DNA of 10,322 bases from JBBSEZ01 sp038239195 (lineage in GTDB: Bacteria; Planctomycetota; Planctomycetia; Gemmatales; Gemmataceae): NCBI GenBank assembly GCA_038239195.1, contig JBBSEZ010000363.1:1-10322 (forward strand), given 5' to 3'. Shown one piece after another: positions 1-6,599 of this stretch (its first letter is position 1; every line of letters begins with the position of its first letter). The notes beneath the pieces are model-generated. The model ran no database searches. It had not been told where the DNA came from and saw only the letters and a list, made by a program, of their open reading frames with translations. A program made the position numbers and the translations under genes.

Positions 1-136
1 GGGGGAAGATCGAGGATCGTTCGAGAAGGTGCCTCCTCCCGTCGAGGAGGAGAAGCCGGCCGAGAAGGGCAAGGACAGGCCCTTTGCTCACCCCAGGTTC
101 TGGGCCGCTTTCGTCCTCATCGGCGATCCGGATTGA
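1..136 (+). CDS. CHAT-domain protein, C-terminal fragment
   Basis: Reading from base 2, an open frame enters from the left edge and stops at a TGA ending at 136, leaving about 44 residues. The last part reads FAHPRFWAAFVLIGDPD. This matches the typical end of CHAT domains (caspase-like, TPR-associated peptidase fold), where an HPxxWAAFxLxGD strand closes the fold. Just before it lies a Pro/Glu/Lys-rich stretch (PPPVEEEKPAEKGKD), an unusually charged insert for this position. The His/Cys catalytic dyad and any N-terminal domains would lie outside the window, so activity cannot be judged. CHAT proteins serve as proteases or signalling scaffolds, commonly fused to TPR repeats. The gene converges on truD, with about 100 bases between the two stop codons and no gene in that gap. 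Confidence 0.72.
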   Translation, partial: GEDRGSFEKVPPPVEEEKPAEKGKDRPFAHPRFWAAFVLIGDPD

Positions 137-225
137 TTTCGCGGCGTCATCGTTGTGCTCGGAGTGAACTGTGTCGGTCGTGACAAGGGCCCTGTCGATG
201 CCTGCCAGGTGACGGAATGGTTTTT

Positions 226-246
226 CCGCGAAGCGTCGCTAACCGG
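226..246. repeat. Half copy of REP-like repeat at the truD stop codon
   Basis: The core GCGAAGCGTCGCTAA (228-242), followed by CCGGGG, is shared with the right arm of the stem-loop at 9654-9716. In that arm the same 15 bases are followed by ACGGGG. Only one arm is present here; I see no matching inverted copy in 137-225. The truD stop codon (TAG, complement of 239-241) is part of the repeat. The core is itself partly self-complementary (GCGA against TCGC). Two copies in one window suggest a dispersed repeat family of this genome. Confidence 0.6.
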
Positions 247-1312
247 GGGTCGCCTCGTCCGCATCGACCCGCTCGCTCTTGGTGATCTCGCGCAACAGCA
301 CCGTCGCGTAGCTCCCCGCTGGGAGCGTGAACGTCAGCCGCACGCCCTCCGCCTCCACCGCCCCGCTCAGGTCGTCGAGGTAGATCGTGGTATGCCGGCG
401 CGTTCCCGACATCAGCTTGCCGAACGCGCCGAACGCCTGAATCGTCAGTCCCGCCTCTTCCAGCACGGCCGCCTCGCGCACCGACGCCTCGCCCGCGCAG
501 GCGAACATCTTGCGCCCGAAGATCGGCCCGGCCGGGACCACCTCCCGGGCGTCGAGCCGCGCTTGCTCGGCGACCACGTCCTCGGCGACGAACATTCCGC
601 CGAAGGGCCATTTCGCCAGCACGTCGCCCGGCACGACGCGCCGCAGGAGCCCGTCGCGGAAGCGCTGGGCGAGGTAGTGGTTGAACAGCGCCGATTGCGC
701 CGCCGACAGGGCCAGCCGGCGCAAGAAGGGCGCGGGTTGGCGCACCCTCTCGCCGGCGACCGGCTTCAGCAGGCGCAGCCCCAACAACACGGTCTCGCCG
801 TCGCGCCCGAAGCGCTGCGGACCGTAATAGTTGGGCAGGCCCTCCTGGCGCAGGCGGTCGAGCAGCGGCGGCAGGCGCTCGGCCGCAGTGGCGTCGATGC
901 CGCGCACCAGGATGCGGAAGCGGTTGCCGTGCAGGTGGCCCGGCTTGAGCTTGTTGCCGTGGCGGCTCACGCTCAGCACGCGGATGCCGTCGCCGTCGAG
1001 CTGGGCGAGGCGCGGCTCCGCACGGGCCGGCACCGACACCATCTGCCGCGTGACGGCGTGGCGGTCCTTCAGCCCGGCGGTGCCGACCTCCTCGGTCGGC
1101 ACGTCGAGCCGGCGCGCGACCTGACGGGCGAAGTATTCGGCGCCGAGGCCGCGCTTCTCCACCCAGAGATAGAGAAAATCGCCGGTCCCACACGGTTGGT
1201 ACGCCGGCACCTCCTCGACCTCGAAGTCTTCCGGCTGGGCCTTCACGTGGCCGGAGGTGCCGGGGAGGTCGGCGGTCGCGAGGGGCGGCGGGGCCAGCGG
1301 GTCGAAGGACAT
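239..1312 (-). CDS. truD: tRNA pseudouridine(13) synthase TruD
   Basis: A 357-residue protein, close to the usual TruD length of about 350. In E. coli TruD converts uridine 13 of tRNA to pseudouridine. The sequence shows the TruD hallmarks in order: KAQPEDFEVEE (24-34), the catalytic motif AGLKDRHAVTRQ (79-90) with nucleophile Asp83, a GNRFRI segment in the middle, and NYYGPQRFGRDG further on. The start is chosen at the ATG at 1312 because AGGAG lies five bases upstream (complement of 1318-1322) and the homology begins there; the frame stays open upstream only as read-through across the dehydrogenase. The gene is divergent from the aldehyde dehydrogenase and stands alone on its strand here. 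Its last bases and stop codon lie in a dispersed repeat. Family assignment is secure; the exact tRNA substrates are inferred from the family. Confidence 0.95.
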   Translation of the reverse strand: MSFDPLAPPPLATADLPGTSGHVKAQPEDFEVEEVPAYQPCGTGDFLYLWVEKRGLGAEYFARQVARRLDVPTEEVGTAGLKDRHAVTRQMVSVPARAEPRLAQLDGDGIRVLSVSRHGNKLKPGHLHGNRFRILVRGIDATAAERLPPLLDRLRQEGLPNYYGPQRFGRDGETVLLGLRLLKPVAGERVRQPAPFLRRLALSAAQSALFNHYLAQRFRDGLLRRVVPGDVLAKWPFGGMFVAEDVVAEQARLDAREVVPAGPIFGRKMFACAGEASVREAAVLEEAGLTIQAFGAFGKLMSGTRRHTTIYLDDLSGAVEAEGVRLTFTLPAGSYATVLLREITKSERVDADEATPG

Positions 1313-1327
1313 GACGGCTCCTGCGGA

Positions 1328-1356
1328 CAGACAAGTCGCACCACACCCGTTAAGAT
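1328..1356 (+). promoter_or_regulatory. Candidate promoter for the aldehyde dehydrogenase, possibly leaderless
   Basis: CAGACA (1328-1333), 17 bases, then TAAGAT (1351-1356) each match four of six bases of the sigma70 consensus. Transcription would begin near 1363-1364, at the ATG itself, and no Shine-Dalgarno sequence precedes that ATG. A 13-bp dyad, CGTTA-AGA-TAACG (1348-1360), overlaps the -10 box and could be an operator. All of this lies in the 51-bp gap between divergent start codons, so it would also influence truD. Both boxes are weak matches, so this is tentative. Confidence 0.3.
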
Positions 1357-1363
1357 AACGCCC

Positions 1364-2839
1364 ATGACCACAATCACCACCCCCACCCCTGCGTTCAGCG
1401 CCGTCATCGAGCGCGCCCGCGCCGCCCAGCGCGCCTGGACGGGGCTCTCCGTGCGCCAGCGGCTGTTGCCGGTGCGGGCCTTGCGCCATCTCCTCGTGAG
1501 CGCCTGCGACAACCTGTGCGCGGCGGTGGCCAAGGACGTGGGGAAGCCGCCCGAGGAGGCCCTCGGCGGCGAAGTCCTGCCGCTGGCCGATGCCTGCAAG
1601 TTCCTGGAAAAACAGGCCGGGGCGCTGCTGGCCCCGCGCCGGGTGCCGCGCTCGCAGCGGCCCCTCTGGCTGTGGGGCCAGAGCGACACGGTCCACCGCC
1701 GGCCGCGCGGGATTGTCGCGGTCATCGGCACCTGGAACTATCCGCTCTTCCTCAACGGGGTGCAGCTCGCCCAGGCGCTCGTGGCCGGCAACGCCGTCGC
1801 GTGGAAGCCGAGCGAGGTGGCGCCCGCCTCGGCCTCGGCGTTGCACGCGCTCTTTCTGCAAGCGGGCTTTCCGCCCGACCTCGTCCAGCTCCTCCCCGCC
1901 ACGCGCGAGGCCGGGCCGGCGCTTCTGGAAGCGGACGTCGATCATCTCGTATTCACGGGGGCCGTGGGAACGGGCCGGCACATCGCGGCCCGGCTGGGGG
2001 AGCGCCTCATCAGCTCGACGCTGGAGCTGTCCGGCTGCGACGCCCAGTTCGTGCTCGACGACGCCGACGTCGCCCTGGCGGCGCGAGCGGCGTGGTTCGG
2101 CGCCACTGTTAACCGCGGTCAGACGTGCATCGCCGTGCGCCGGGCGTTCGTGCAGCGCGGCGCCTACCCCGCCTATTGCGACGCCCTGCGCGAGTTGGCC
2201 GCTAACCCGCCTTCGCTGCAACTCGCGCTGCCGGCGCAGGCTCAGCAGGCGGAGCGGTTGGTGCGCGAGGCGGTGGCGGAGGGGGCGCGCCTGCTCGTGG
2301 ACGTGGGAGAGGGCCAGCAGGAGGGGCGCTGCCGGCCGAAGGTCGTGATCGACGCGCGGCCCGAGATGGCCCTGTGTCGCGAGGCGTCGTTCGCGCCGGT
2401 GATGGCGGTGCTTCCCTTCGACGCCCTCGACGAGGCGCTGCGGATGGAGGAGCTTTGTCCGTTCGCCCTGGGGGCGTCGGTGTTCACGCGCCAGCCCGCC
2501 GCCGCCGCGAAACTGTCGGCGCACCTCAGGCCGGGCATCGTGACGGTTAACGACGTCATCGCGCCGACGGCGCACCCGGCCACCCCGTTCGGCGGGCGCG
2601 GTGCCAGCGGATGGGGCAGCACGCAGGGAGCGGAAGGGCTGCTCGAGATGACGATACCGCAGGTGGTGAGCGTGCGCGGCGGGACGTTCCGGCCCCACTA
2701 CGACCTCGCCGCCGGGAAGAGCGCTGCCAAGCAGGAAGAGCTCTTGCGCGGGCTGCTGGAGAGCGGGCACGCGCCGACGCTGGGGCAGCGCCTGCGCGGG
2801 TGGTGGCGGCTGGTGCGGGCGGTGTGGCGCGGCACGTGA
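1364..2839 (+). CDS. NAD(P)-dependent aldehyde dehydrogenase, class 3-like
   Basis: A 491-residue ALDH-superfamily enzyme that would oxidise an aldehyde to its carboxylic acid with NAD(P)+. Visible motifs: GTWNYP (122-127), cofactor-binding KPSE (Lys148), FTGAVGTGR (197-205) of the Rossmann region, general base Glu221 in LELSG, nucleophile Cys255 in GQTCIA, and Glu340 in REASFAPV. The Glu-Cys spacing of 34 is canonical. The WNYP form and compact N-terminus resemble class 3-type ALDHs. The usual LELGGK is altered to LELSGCD, which keeps the catalytic Glu but loses the following Gly and Lys. A basic, Trp-rich tail (GWWRLVRAVWRGT) ends the protein and could touch a membrane. The start is the ATG at 1364, where homology begins, although no ribosome site precedes it. 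The deacylase gene follows after 54 bases and may be co-transcribed. The substrate cannot be told. Confidence 0.9.
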   Translation: MTTITTPTPAFSAVIERARAAQRAWTGLSVRQRLLPVRALRHLLVSACDNLCAAVAKDVGKPPEEALGGEVLPLADACKFLEKQAGALLAPRRVPRSQRPLWLWGQSDTVHRRPRGIVAVIGTWNYPLFLNGVQLAQALVAGNAVAWKPSEVAPASASALHALFLQAGFPPDLVQLLPATREAGPALLEADVDHLVFTGAVGTGRHIAARLGERLISSTLELSGCDAQFVLDDADVALAARAAWFGATVNRGQTCIAVRRAFVQRGAYPAYCDALRELAANPPSLQLALPAQAQQAERLVREAVAEGARLLVDVGEGQQEGRCRPKVVIDARPEMALCREASFAPVMAVLPFDALDEALRMEELCPFALGASVFTRQPAAAAKLSAHLRPGIVTVNDVIAPTAHPATPFGGRGASGWGSTQGAEGLLEMTIPQVVSVRGGTFRPHYDLAAGKSAAKQEELLRGLLESGHAPTLGQRLRGWWRLVRAVWRGT

Positions 2840-2893
2840 GAGGTGTTGAGGCCGTCGCGCCGACCGAAATGAATGCGAGGAAAGGGGCCCGCC

Positions 2894-3355
2894 ATGTCCA
2901 CCGTGTTCGACCTTCTCTCCGCCCGGCTCACGGCCGCCGGCGTGCCGTTCGCCGTCGCGCGCCACGCCCCCGTCTACACCAGCGAGGAGGCCGCCGCCGT
3001 CCGCGGCGCCCCCCTCGCCAGCGGCGCCAAGGCCCTCGTCGTCAAGGCCGGCGACAGCTTCCGCCTGCTCGTCTTGCCGGCCGATCGCAAGCTCGACAGC
3101 AAGAAGGCCCGCGTTGCGCTGGGCACCAGGGCCCTCCGCTTCGCCACGCCCGAGGAGGTCGAACAGCTAACCGGCTTGCGGCCCGGGTCGATCCCGCCGT
3201 TCGGCAGCCTGTTCGGGCTGCCCACCACCTGCGACCCCGCCCTGGGGCTCCACGCGACCATCAACTTCAACGCGGGCGATCACGCCATCAGCGTCGCCAT
3301 GACCTGCGCCGATTTTCTCGCCGTCGAGGGGCCCGCCCTCGCCGAGATGAGCTGA
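2894..3355 (+). CDS. YbaK/EbsC-family aminoacyl-tRNA deacylase
   Basis: A 153-residue single-domain protein of the YbaK/ProXp family, which hydrolyses wrongly charged aminoacyl-tRNA such as Cys- or Ala-tRNA(Pro) in trans. Visible features: the N-terminal HAPVYTSEEAA segment (24-35), the invariant Lys46 in GAKALVVKAG that lies in the editing pocket, and the GLRPGSIPPFGSLFGL loop (94-109) typical of the family. The length fits free-standing members. An ATG at 2873 would add seven residues (MRGKGPA), but the ATG at 2894 has AAAGGGG about seven bases upstream and starts where family members start, so I prefer it. It follows the dehydrogenase on the same strand. Its TGA stop lies in the apparent target duplication of the element at 3356-3443. 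Which amino acid and tRNA it edits is not evident. Confidence 0.88.
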   Translation: MSTVFDLLSARLTAAGVPFAVARHAPVYTSEEAAAVRGAPLASGAKALVVKAGDSFRLLVLPADRKLDSKKARVALGTRALRFATPEEVEQLTGLRPGSIPPFGSLFGLPTTCDPALGLHATINFNAGDHAISVAMTCADFLAVEGPALAEMS

Positions 3356-3443
3356 GAGCCTGTGAATTAATCCCCGATCATCGCCGTAAGTCCTTATTCT
3401 GATGGTCCGCTGACGGGGTGATCTGGAATAAATTCACAGCCTC
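3356..3443. mobile_element. 88-bp MITE-like element with 25-bp terminal inverted repeats
   Basis: The ends 3356-3380 and 3419-3443 are inverted copies of each other, matching at 21 of 25 positions. They begin GAGCCTGTGAATT on the left and GAGGCTGTGAATT on the reversed right. The element is flanked on both sides by TGAGCTGA (3348-3355 and 3444-3451), an 8-bp direct repeat that looks like a target-site duplication. The symmetric ends coincide exactly with the duplication edges. Only 38 bases lie between the arms, so it carries no gene, and it is visibly more AT-rich than its surroundings. A non-autonomous relic mobilised by an insertion sequence elsewhere in the genome would explain this. Sitting between converging genes, the long hairpin could also end transcription from both sides. 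Confidence 0.65.
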
Positions 3444-3491
3444 TGAGCTGAGCGGGCACGGTCGGCCCAGCGCGCCCACGGCAACAGCTGC

Positions 3492-3506
3492 AGGGCAGCG
3501 TGCCCT
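3492..3506 (-). terminator. Short hairpin directly after the lipoprotein stop codon
   Basis: AGGGCA-GCG-TGCCCT forms a perfect 6-bp stem with a 3-base loop, beginning in the last base of the lipoprotein stop codon. There is no U-run after it, so it may be only an end-of-message stabiliser or an imperfect terminator. Confidence 0.25.
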
Positions 3507-4063
3507 CAATTGCCTTTCGTCACCGGCATGGGCACAAGGTTGGTGTCGTAGATGTGGGCGTAGGCCTTCTGCGTCTCTTGCAGGGGCTTTAAGGTCTTTT
3601 CCTCCTCCGCGGCGATCTCGTCGAGCAAGGGCTTGATGATGGCCCACTGCTGGTCGGGGGGGAGGGGGAACACCGGGGGATCGCGGGGAGGAGGATCGAC
3701 CGTTTCGACGATGGTGAGGAACTGGTTCTTCAGGAGCTTCTGCTGACTGTCGAGGAACTCGTGATAGGCGTAATGCATGCGCCAGCCGCGGCCCGAGAGC
3801 CGCGGGGGCGGGAAGTAGGAGACCTCCCGCGCGTCCTGGAGCGCCTTCTCCATCGCGGAGTAGGCGCTGCGGACCAGGACGGGATTGGCGGGCTCCCCTT
3901 TTTTCAGGGGCGCGAGCGCCTTGGTCATGGCCTTGCCCGCGTCGGCGAGATACCAGTTGGCCACGGCCAGATCGTTGTTGTACTGGATGGGCCGTTTCCG
4001 GAGGCAGCCCGCGCCAGCGAGAAGGAAGACGACCAGCAACAGCAGAGAAGTTTTCTTTCTCAC
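3506..4063 (-). CDS. Small predicted lipoprotein, unknown function
   Basis: A 185-residue protein opening with MRKKTSLLLLVVFLLAGAGC: two to three basic residues, a hydrophobic core and a lipobox-like AGAGC with the lipidated Cys at 20. It is probably exported and anchored to a membrane. The mature part is polar, mostly helix-forming, with a Pro-rich segment (DPPPRDPPVFPLPP) near the middle of the second half; I recognise no domain. The start is a GTG at 4063, preceded by GGGGGAG with about five bases spacing. A second GTG at 4069 is possible and would overlap the upstream gene. The upstream membrane-protein gene ends two bases before this start, so translation is very likely coupled and the two products probably work together. 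Nothing in the sequence indicates their activity. Confidence 0.72.
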   Translation of the reverse strand: MRKKTSLLLLVVFLLAGAGCLRKRPIQYNNDLAVANWYLADAGKAMTKALAPLKKGEPANPVLVRSAYSAMEKALQDAREVSYFPPPRLSGRGWRMHYAYHEFLDSQQKLLKNQFLTIVETVDPPPRDPPVFPLPPDQQWAIIKPLLDEIAAEEEKTLKPLQETQKAYAHIYDTNLVPMPVTKGN

Positions 4064-4065
4064 GA

Positions 4066-5211
4066 TCACTCCCCCTCGTACTCGAAGCCGGCAATCACGT
4101 CCTCGTCGATGCAAGTCAGCAGGGCCCAGAGCCCGGCGGCGGCGGAGGCGAGGCACTGCACGACCATCATCATGAGGAGGGTGAAGGCGATCCACCAGAA
4201 CTCCTCCATGAACAGGATCAGGAGGATCTGGAAGATCATCAGCACCACCATGATGAGCCCGCCGCTGTTGAACAGCGGGACCATCGCCAGGACGCTGGCA
4301 ACGATGCCCCAGCCTCGCGATTCCAGGCTCTGCAACTGCACCCCGCCGTAGGTCAGCGTGCAGGAGTAGGCCATGCCGATCAGGATGATGACCGCGAAGG
4401 TGAAGAAATACGCCCCTTCGTCCGCCATCGGCACGAGCTCGACGCCGAAGAGCTCGAAGAACCCCGGCGGCTCCTTTATACTCTTCGGGGCGGGCTTGGG
4501 CGGCGCGGTGATCTTCCCTGCCATGCCGGGCAGGCCGGGCATGTCGGGCGTGTTGGGCATGCCGGGCATGCCGCCGGGCCCGCTACTCCCCGAGCTGGCC
4601 ACGCCCGAGAGCCCGGGGCCGATCATTACGATGGGGCGATGCGGGTCGCCGGTCTGGTTCTCGCGGACGTCCGGCTGGACGGGAAGGTATCGCCCGATCA
4701 GCAGCATGACGAGGAAGATCAGCCAGCCGATGAACCCCGTGATGCCCGTGAAGAGCAGGGCGTTGGACGGCCGCATCACCGCGGCTTGCGCGGGCCCGCG
4801 CAGGTCCTTGATCGACGTGTCGGGCGCGTAGCTGATCTTCGGCTTGCCGTCGTCCTCCTCCTCTTCGTCTTCGTCCTCATCGTCCTCGTCGTCGTCGTTT
4901 TTAGGCTTGGCCTTGACCTTGGCCTTCTTCTTTTCCGGTTCCTCCTGGAGGACGCCGTAGGTCCCCCCTCCTCCGTCGTCGTCGTCCTCGTATTTTTTCT
5001 TGTCGGCCGGCTTCTCCGGCGCGGCCTGGAGCGGCGCGGCCTTTTGCTTGGCGCCCTCGGCGGGATTGGCGGCCACCGGCTCGGCCGCCTCCGCCTCGGC
5101 GGTGAACAGGGTGCTGCACTTGGGGCACTTCACCTTTTTGCCGACCGGCAGCGGTTTGGCCGGCCGCAACACGGTGCCGCACTCGGGGCAGGTGACTTTG
5201 GAAACCAGCAT
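4066..5211 (-). CDS. Zinc-ribbon multi-pass membrane protein with acidic linker
   Basis: A 381-residue protein with a patchwork structure. Residues 8-32 form a small zinc ribbon of the MJ0042 type (CPEC at 8-11, CPKC at 29-32). An Ala/Pro/Lys-rich linker follows, then an almost purely Asp/Glu block at 106-121. One membrane helix lies near 150-172, then a Gly/Pro/Met-rich loop (about 211-232, PGM repeats). Three more hydrophobic segments lie near 268-290, 301-334 and 339-365; the second is long enough for two helices. The SLESRGWGIVASVLAMVPL segment followed by WALLTCIDEDVIAGF resembles a membrane module I know from many planctomycete proteins (recollection, not a search). The start is the ATG at 5211, where the ribbon begins; AGGG lies ten bases upstream. 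It sits between the methyltransferase gene (85 bases upstream) and the lipoprotein gene (two bases downstream). Function unknown. Confidence 0.8.
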   Translation of the reverse strand: MLVSKVTCPECGTVLRPAKPLPVGKKVKCPKCSTLFTAEAEAAEPVAANPAEGAKQKAAPLQAAPEKPADKKKYEDDDDGGGGTYGVLQEEPEKKKAKVKAKPKNDDDEDDEDEDEEEEDDGKPKISYAPDTSIKDLRGPAQAAVMRPSNALLFTGITGFIGWLIFLVMLLIGRYLPVQPDVRENQTGDPHRPIVMIGPGLSGVASSGSSGPGGMPGMPNTPDMPGLPGMAGKITAPPKPAPKSIKEPPGFFELFGVELVPMADEGAYFFTFAVIILIGMAYSCTLTYGGVQLQSLESRGWGIVASVLAMVPLFNSGGLIMVVLMIFQILLILFMEEFWWIAFTLLMMMVVQCLASAAAGLWALLTCIDEDVIAGFEYEGE

Positions 5212-5296
5212 GGTCGTTCGCCCTGGATGGCCGAAACAGATCGCCAACTCGATCGCGCAGGTTCGAGACAGGACAACCTCCGCCCATCCTATCCCA

Positions 5297-6394
5297 TCAG
5301 CGCGGCTTTCGCCAGGCGCTGACCAGCGCCGAGAGCCCAAGAATTCGCACTTTCAGCGCTTCCCCCGCCTCCCACCCCACCTTGCGCGTGGCCGCCTTGA
5401 GCGCCGCTGCGTCGGTGACGATCAGAACGGCTTGCCCGCCGGGCCTCAGCACGCGGTCCATCTCGCGCACCATTTGCCGGTAGAGCGGGCCGACCTCCTC
5501 GGGGCTGCTCAACTGTTTTCCGAAGGGCGGGTTGCTCAGGACGACGTGAAAGGTGTCGCTCGGCAGGGGAAGTTGCGTCGCGTCCCAGCGCTGGAGCTGC
5601 ACCTGCCCGAGCTTGCGCAGGTTGAACGATGCCGCTCGCACGGCGCTGAAATCCAGGTCGCCGCCCCAGATGGCCGGTGGGCTGCTGCGGAACCGCTCCC
5701 AGTAGGCAAGTTGCTCGGCAAGAAGCGTCCCCGCCCCACAGAATGGGTCGAGCACCAGGTCGTTGGGCCGAGCCCCGGCCAGGCGCACCATCGCCGCCGC
5801 GAGCGTGGGCCGCAGCGAGGCAGGGAGGTGGTCCAGCTTGTAGGGACGGTGCCGCATCGTGCGGTCCGAGAGCCGCAGCCCGCAGATTGCCGAGGCGCCG
5901 TCGATGGTGAGCCAAACCTCGATGGCAGCGTTCTCCTCGGCCGGCTTCCAACTTGCCGGGAACTTCCCCGCCAGGCCGCGCGCCAGCGCCTTGCGCGCGT
6001 CGCGACGCAAGTAGCCGTGCTCGCCGCTCATCTGCGCGATGAGCCGATAGGTCGGCTTGCCCTTGGGCTTGGGGTGGATGGCGTGATGGAAGCGCAGCAA
6101 CTGCTCCCAGTTGGCCTCGCGCGCCGTCCAGCGCTCGATCTTGTCGAGGTCCTCGGCCCGGTAGGTAAGTTGGTCGGTGCCCCAGGCCAGCAGGAAGACG
6201 TCTTCGGTGGTGCGCAGGCGCAACAGCCGGGCGTCCACGACCGGCGCCCGAAAGATGACGAGACCGCGGCCGGTGCGCTTGACCTCTCCGCCGAGGTCGC
6301 GCACGATCTCGTCGCCGGCCACCGGCTCGAGGCCCAGGTGGACCATCGCGTAGCACGCGGGCTGGGGAGCGGGCTGTGCGCGCGACCGACTCAT
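5297..6394 (-). CDS. THUMP-domain SAM-dependent RNA methyltransferase (RlmL/Trm14 type)
   Basis: A 365-residue enzyme of the COG0116 kind: an N-terminal THUMP RNA-binding region (roughly 15-165) followed by a class I methyltransferase. The SAM-binding motif LDPFCGAGTLLAE has Asp216. NPPFG (288-292) is the motif IV seen in enzymes that methylate the exocyclic N2 of guanine. Archaeal and bacterial relatives (Trm14/TrmN) make m2G6 in tRNA, while RlmL makes m2G2445 in 23S rRNA; the single-domain size fits the tRNA enzymes better, so a tRNA guanine N2-methyltransferase is my inference. Two starts are possible: the ATG at 6409 (five extra residues) or the ATG at 6394, which has AAAGG about eight bases upstream and is preferred. 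It is the first gene of the run leading to the zinc-ribbon and lipoprotein genes, and is divergent from the TPR protein gene. Confidence 0.87.
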   Translation of the reverse strand: MSRSRAQPAPQPACYAMVHLGLEPVAGDEIVRDLGGEVKRTGRGLVIFRAPVVDARLLRLRTTEDVFLLAWGTDQLTYRAEDLDKIERWTAREANWEQLLRFHHAIHPKPKGKPTYRLIAQMSGEHGYLRRDARKALARGLAGKFPASWKPAEENAAIEVWLTIDGASAICGLRLSDRTMRHRPYKLDHLPASLRPTLAAAMVRLAGARPNDLVLDPFCGAGTLLAEQLAYWERFRSSPPAIWGGDLDFSAVRAASFNLRKLGQVQLQRWDATQLPLPSDTFHVVLSNPPFGKQLSSPEEVGPLYRQMVREMDRVLRPGGQAVLIVTDAAALKAATRKVGWEAGEALKVRILGLSALVSAWRKPR

Positions 6395-6415
6395 GGCTCT
6401 GCCTTTCATCTACTC

Positions 6416-6443
6416 TTGCCTGAAAGATCCGTGCCGTTATACT
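6416..6443 (+). promoter_or_regulatory. Candidate promoter for the TPR-alphaCTD gene
   Basis: TTGCCT (6416-6421), 16 bases, then TATACT (6438-6443) match the sigma70 -35 box at four and the -10 box at five of six bases. Transcription would start near 6450, leaving a leader of about 150 bases before the ATG at 6600. The promoter lies in the gap between divergent genes. I saw no equally good promoter for the methyltransferase on the other strand. Confidence 0.38.
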
Positions 6444-6517
6444 AACAAATTCCCACCCCAACCTTCCAACGGGTCGGAGCGCGAGGTGAGAGTTTCGCAC
6501 GTTTGTTGATACAACGA

Positions 6518-6562
6518 GCGCTCCCCCTGCCCGCCGCGCCAGTCGGCCGGCTGGGGGTGCGC
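6518..6562 (+). other. Possible leader stem-loop upstream of the TPR-alphaCTD gene
   Basis: GCGCTCCCCC (6518-6527) pairs with GGGGGTGCGC (6553-6562), leaving one T-T mismatch in a 10-position stem; the 25-base loop is GC-rich and can fold further. It ends 37 bases before the start codon. In DNA this GC-rich, such pairing may be accidental. Confidence 0.22.
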
Positions 6563-6599
6563 CGTCTGCGTTTGGCTTCCTTTCTCGGAGAGTTGCCGC

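Noticed and set aside
155..1363. Long + strand open frame upstream of the aldehyde dehydrogenase start, antisense to truD
   Set aside because: It is the mirror of the truD coding strand in GC-rich DNA, with Arg/His/Gln/Ala-rich low-complexity translation and no recognisable domain; dehydrogenase homology begins only at 1364.
1313..2965. Long - strand open frame upstream of truD, antisense to the dehydrogenase and deacylase
   Set aside because: Arg/Gly/Pro-rich shadow translation; truD homology and its ribosome site fix the start at 1312.
4500..4600. GGGCATGCC tandem-like repeats
   Set aside because: These are the codons of the Gly-Met-Pro-rich loop of the membrane protein; an imperfect protein-level repeat is enough to explain them.
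4855..4990. Trinucleotide-like GTC/CTC runs that might be a microsatellite or tandem repeat
   Set aside because: They encode the Asp/Glu tract of the zinc-ribbon protein with mixed GAC/GAG/GAA codons; composition, not a separate repeat feature.
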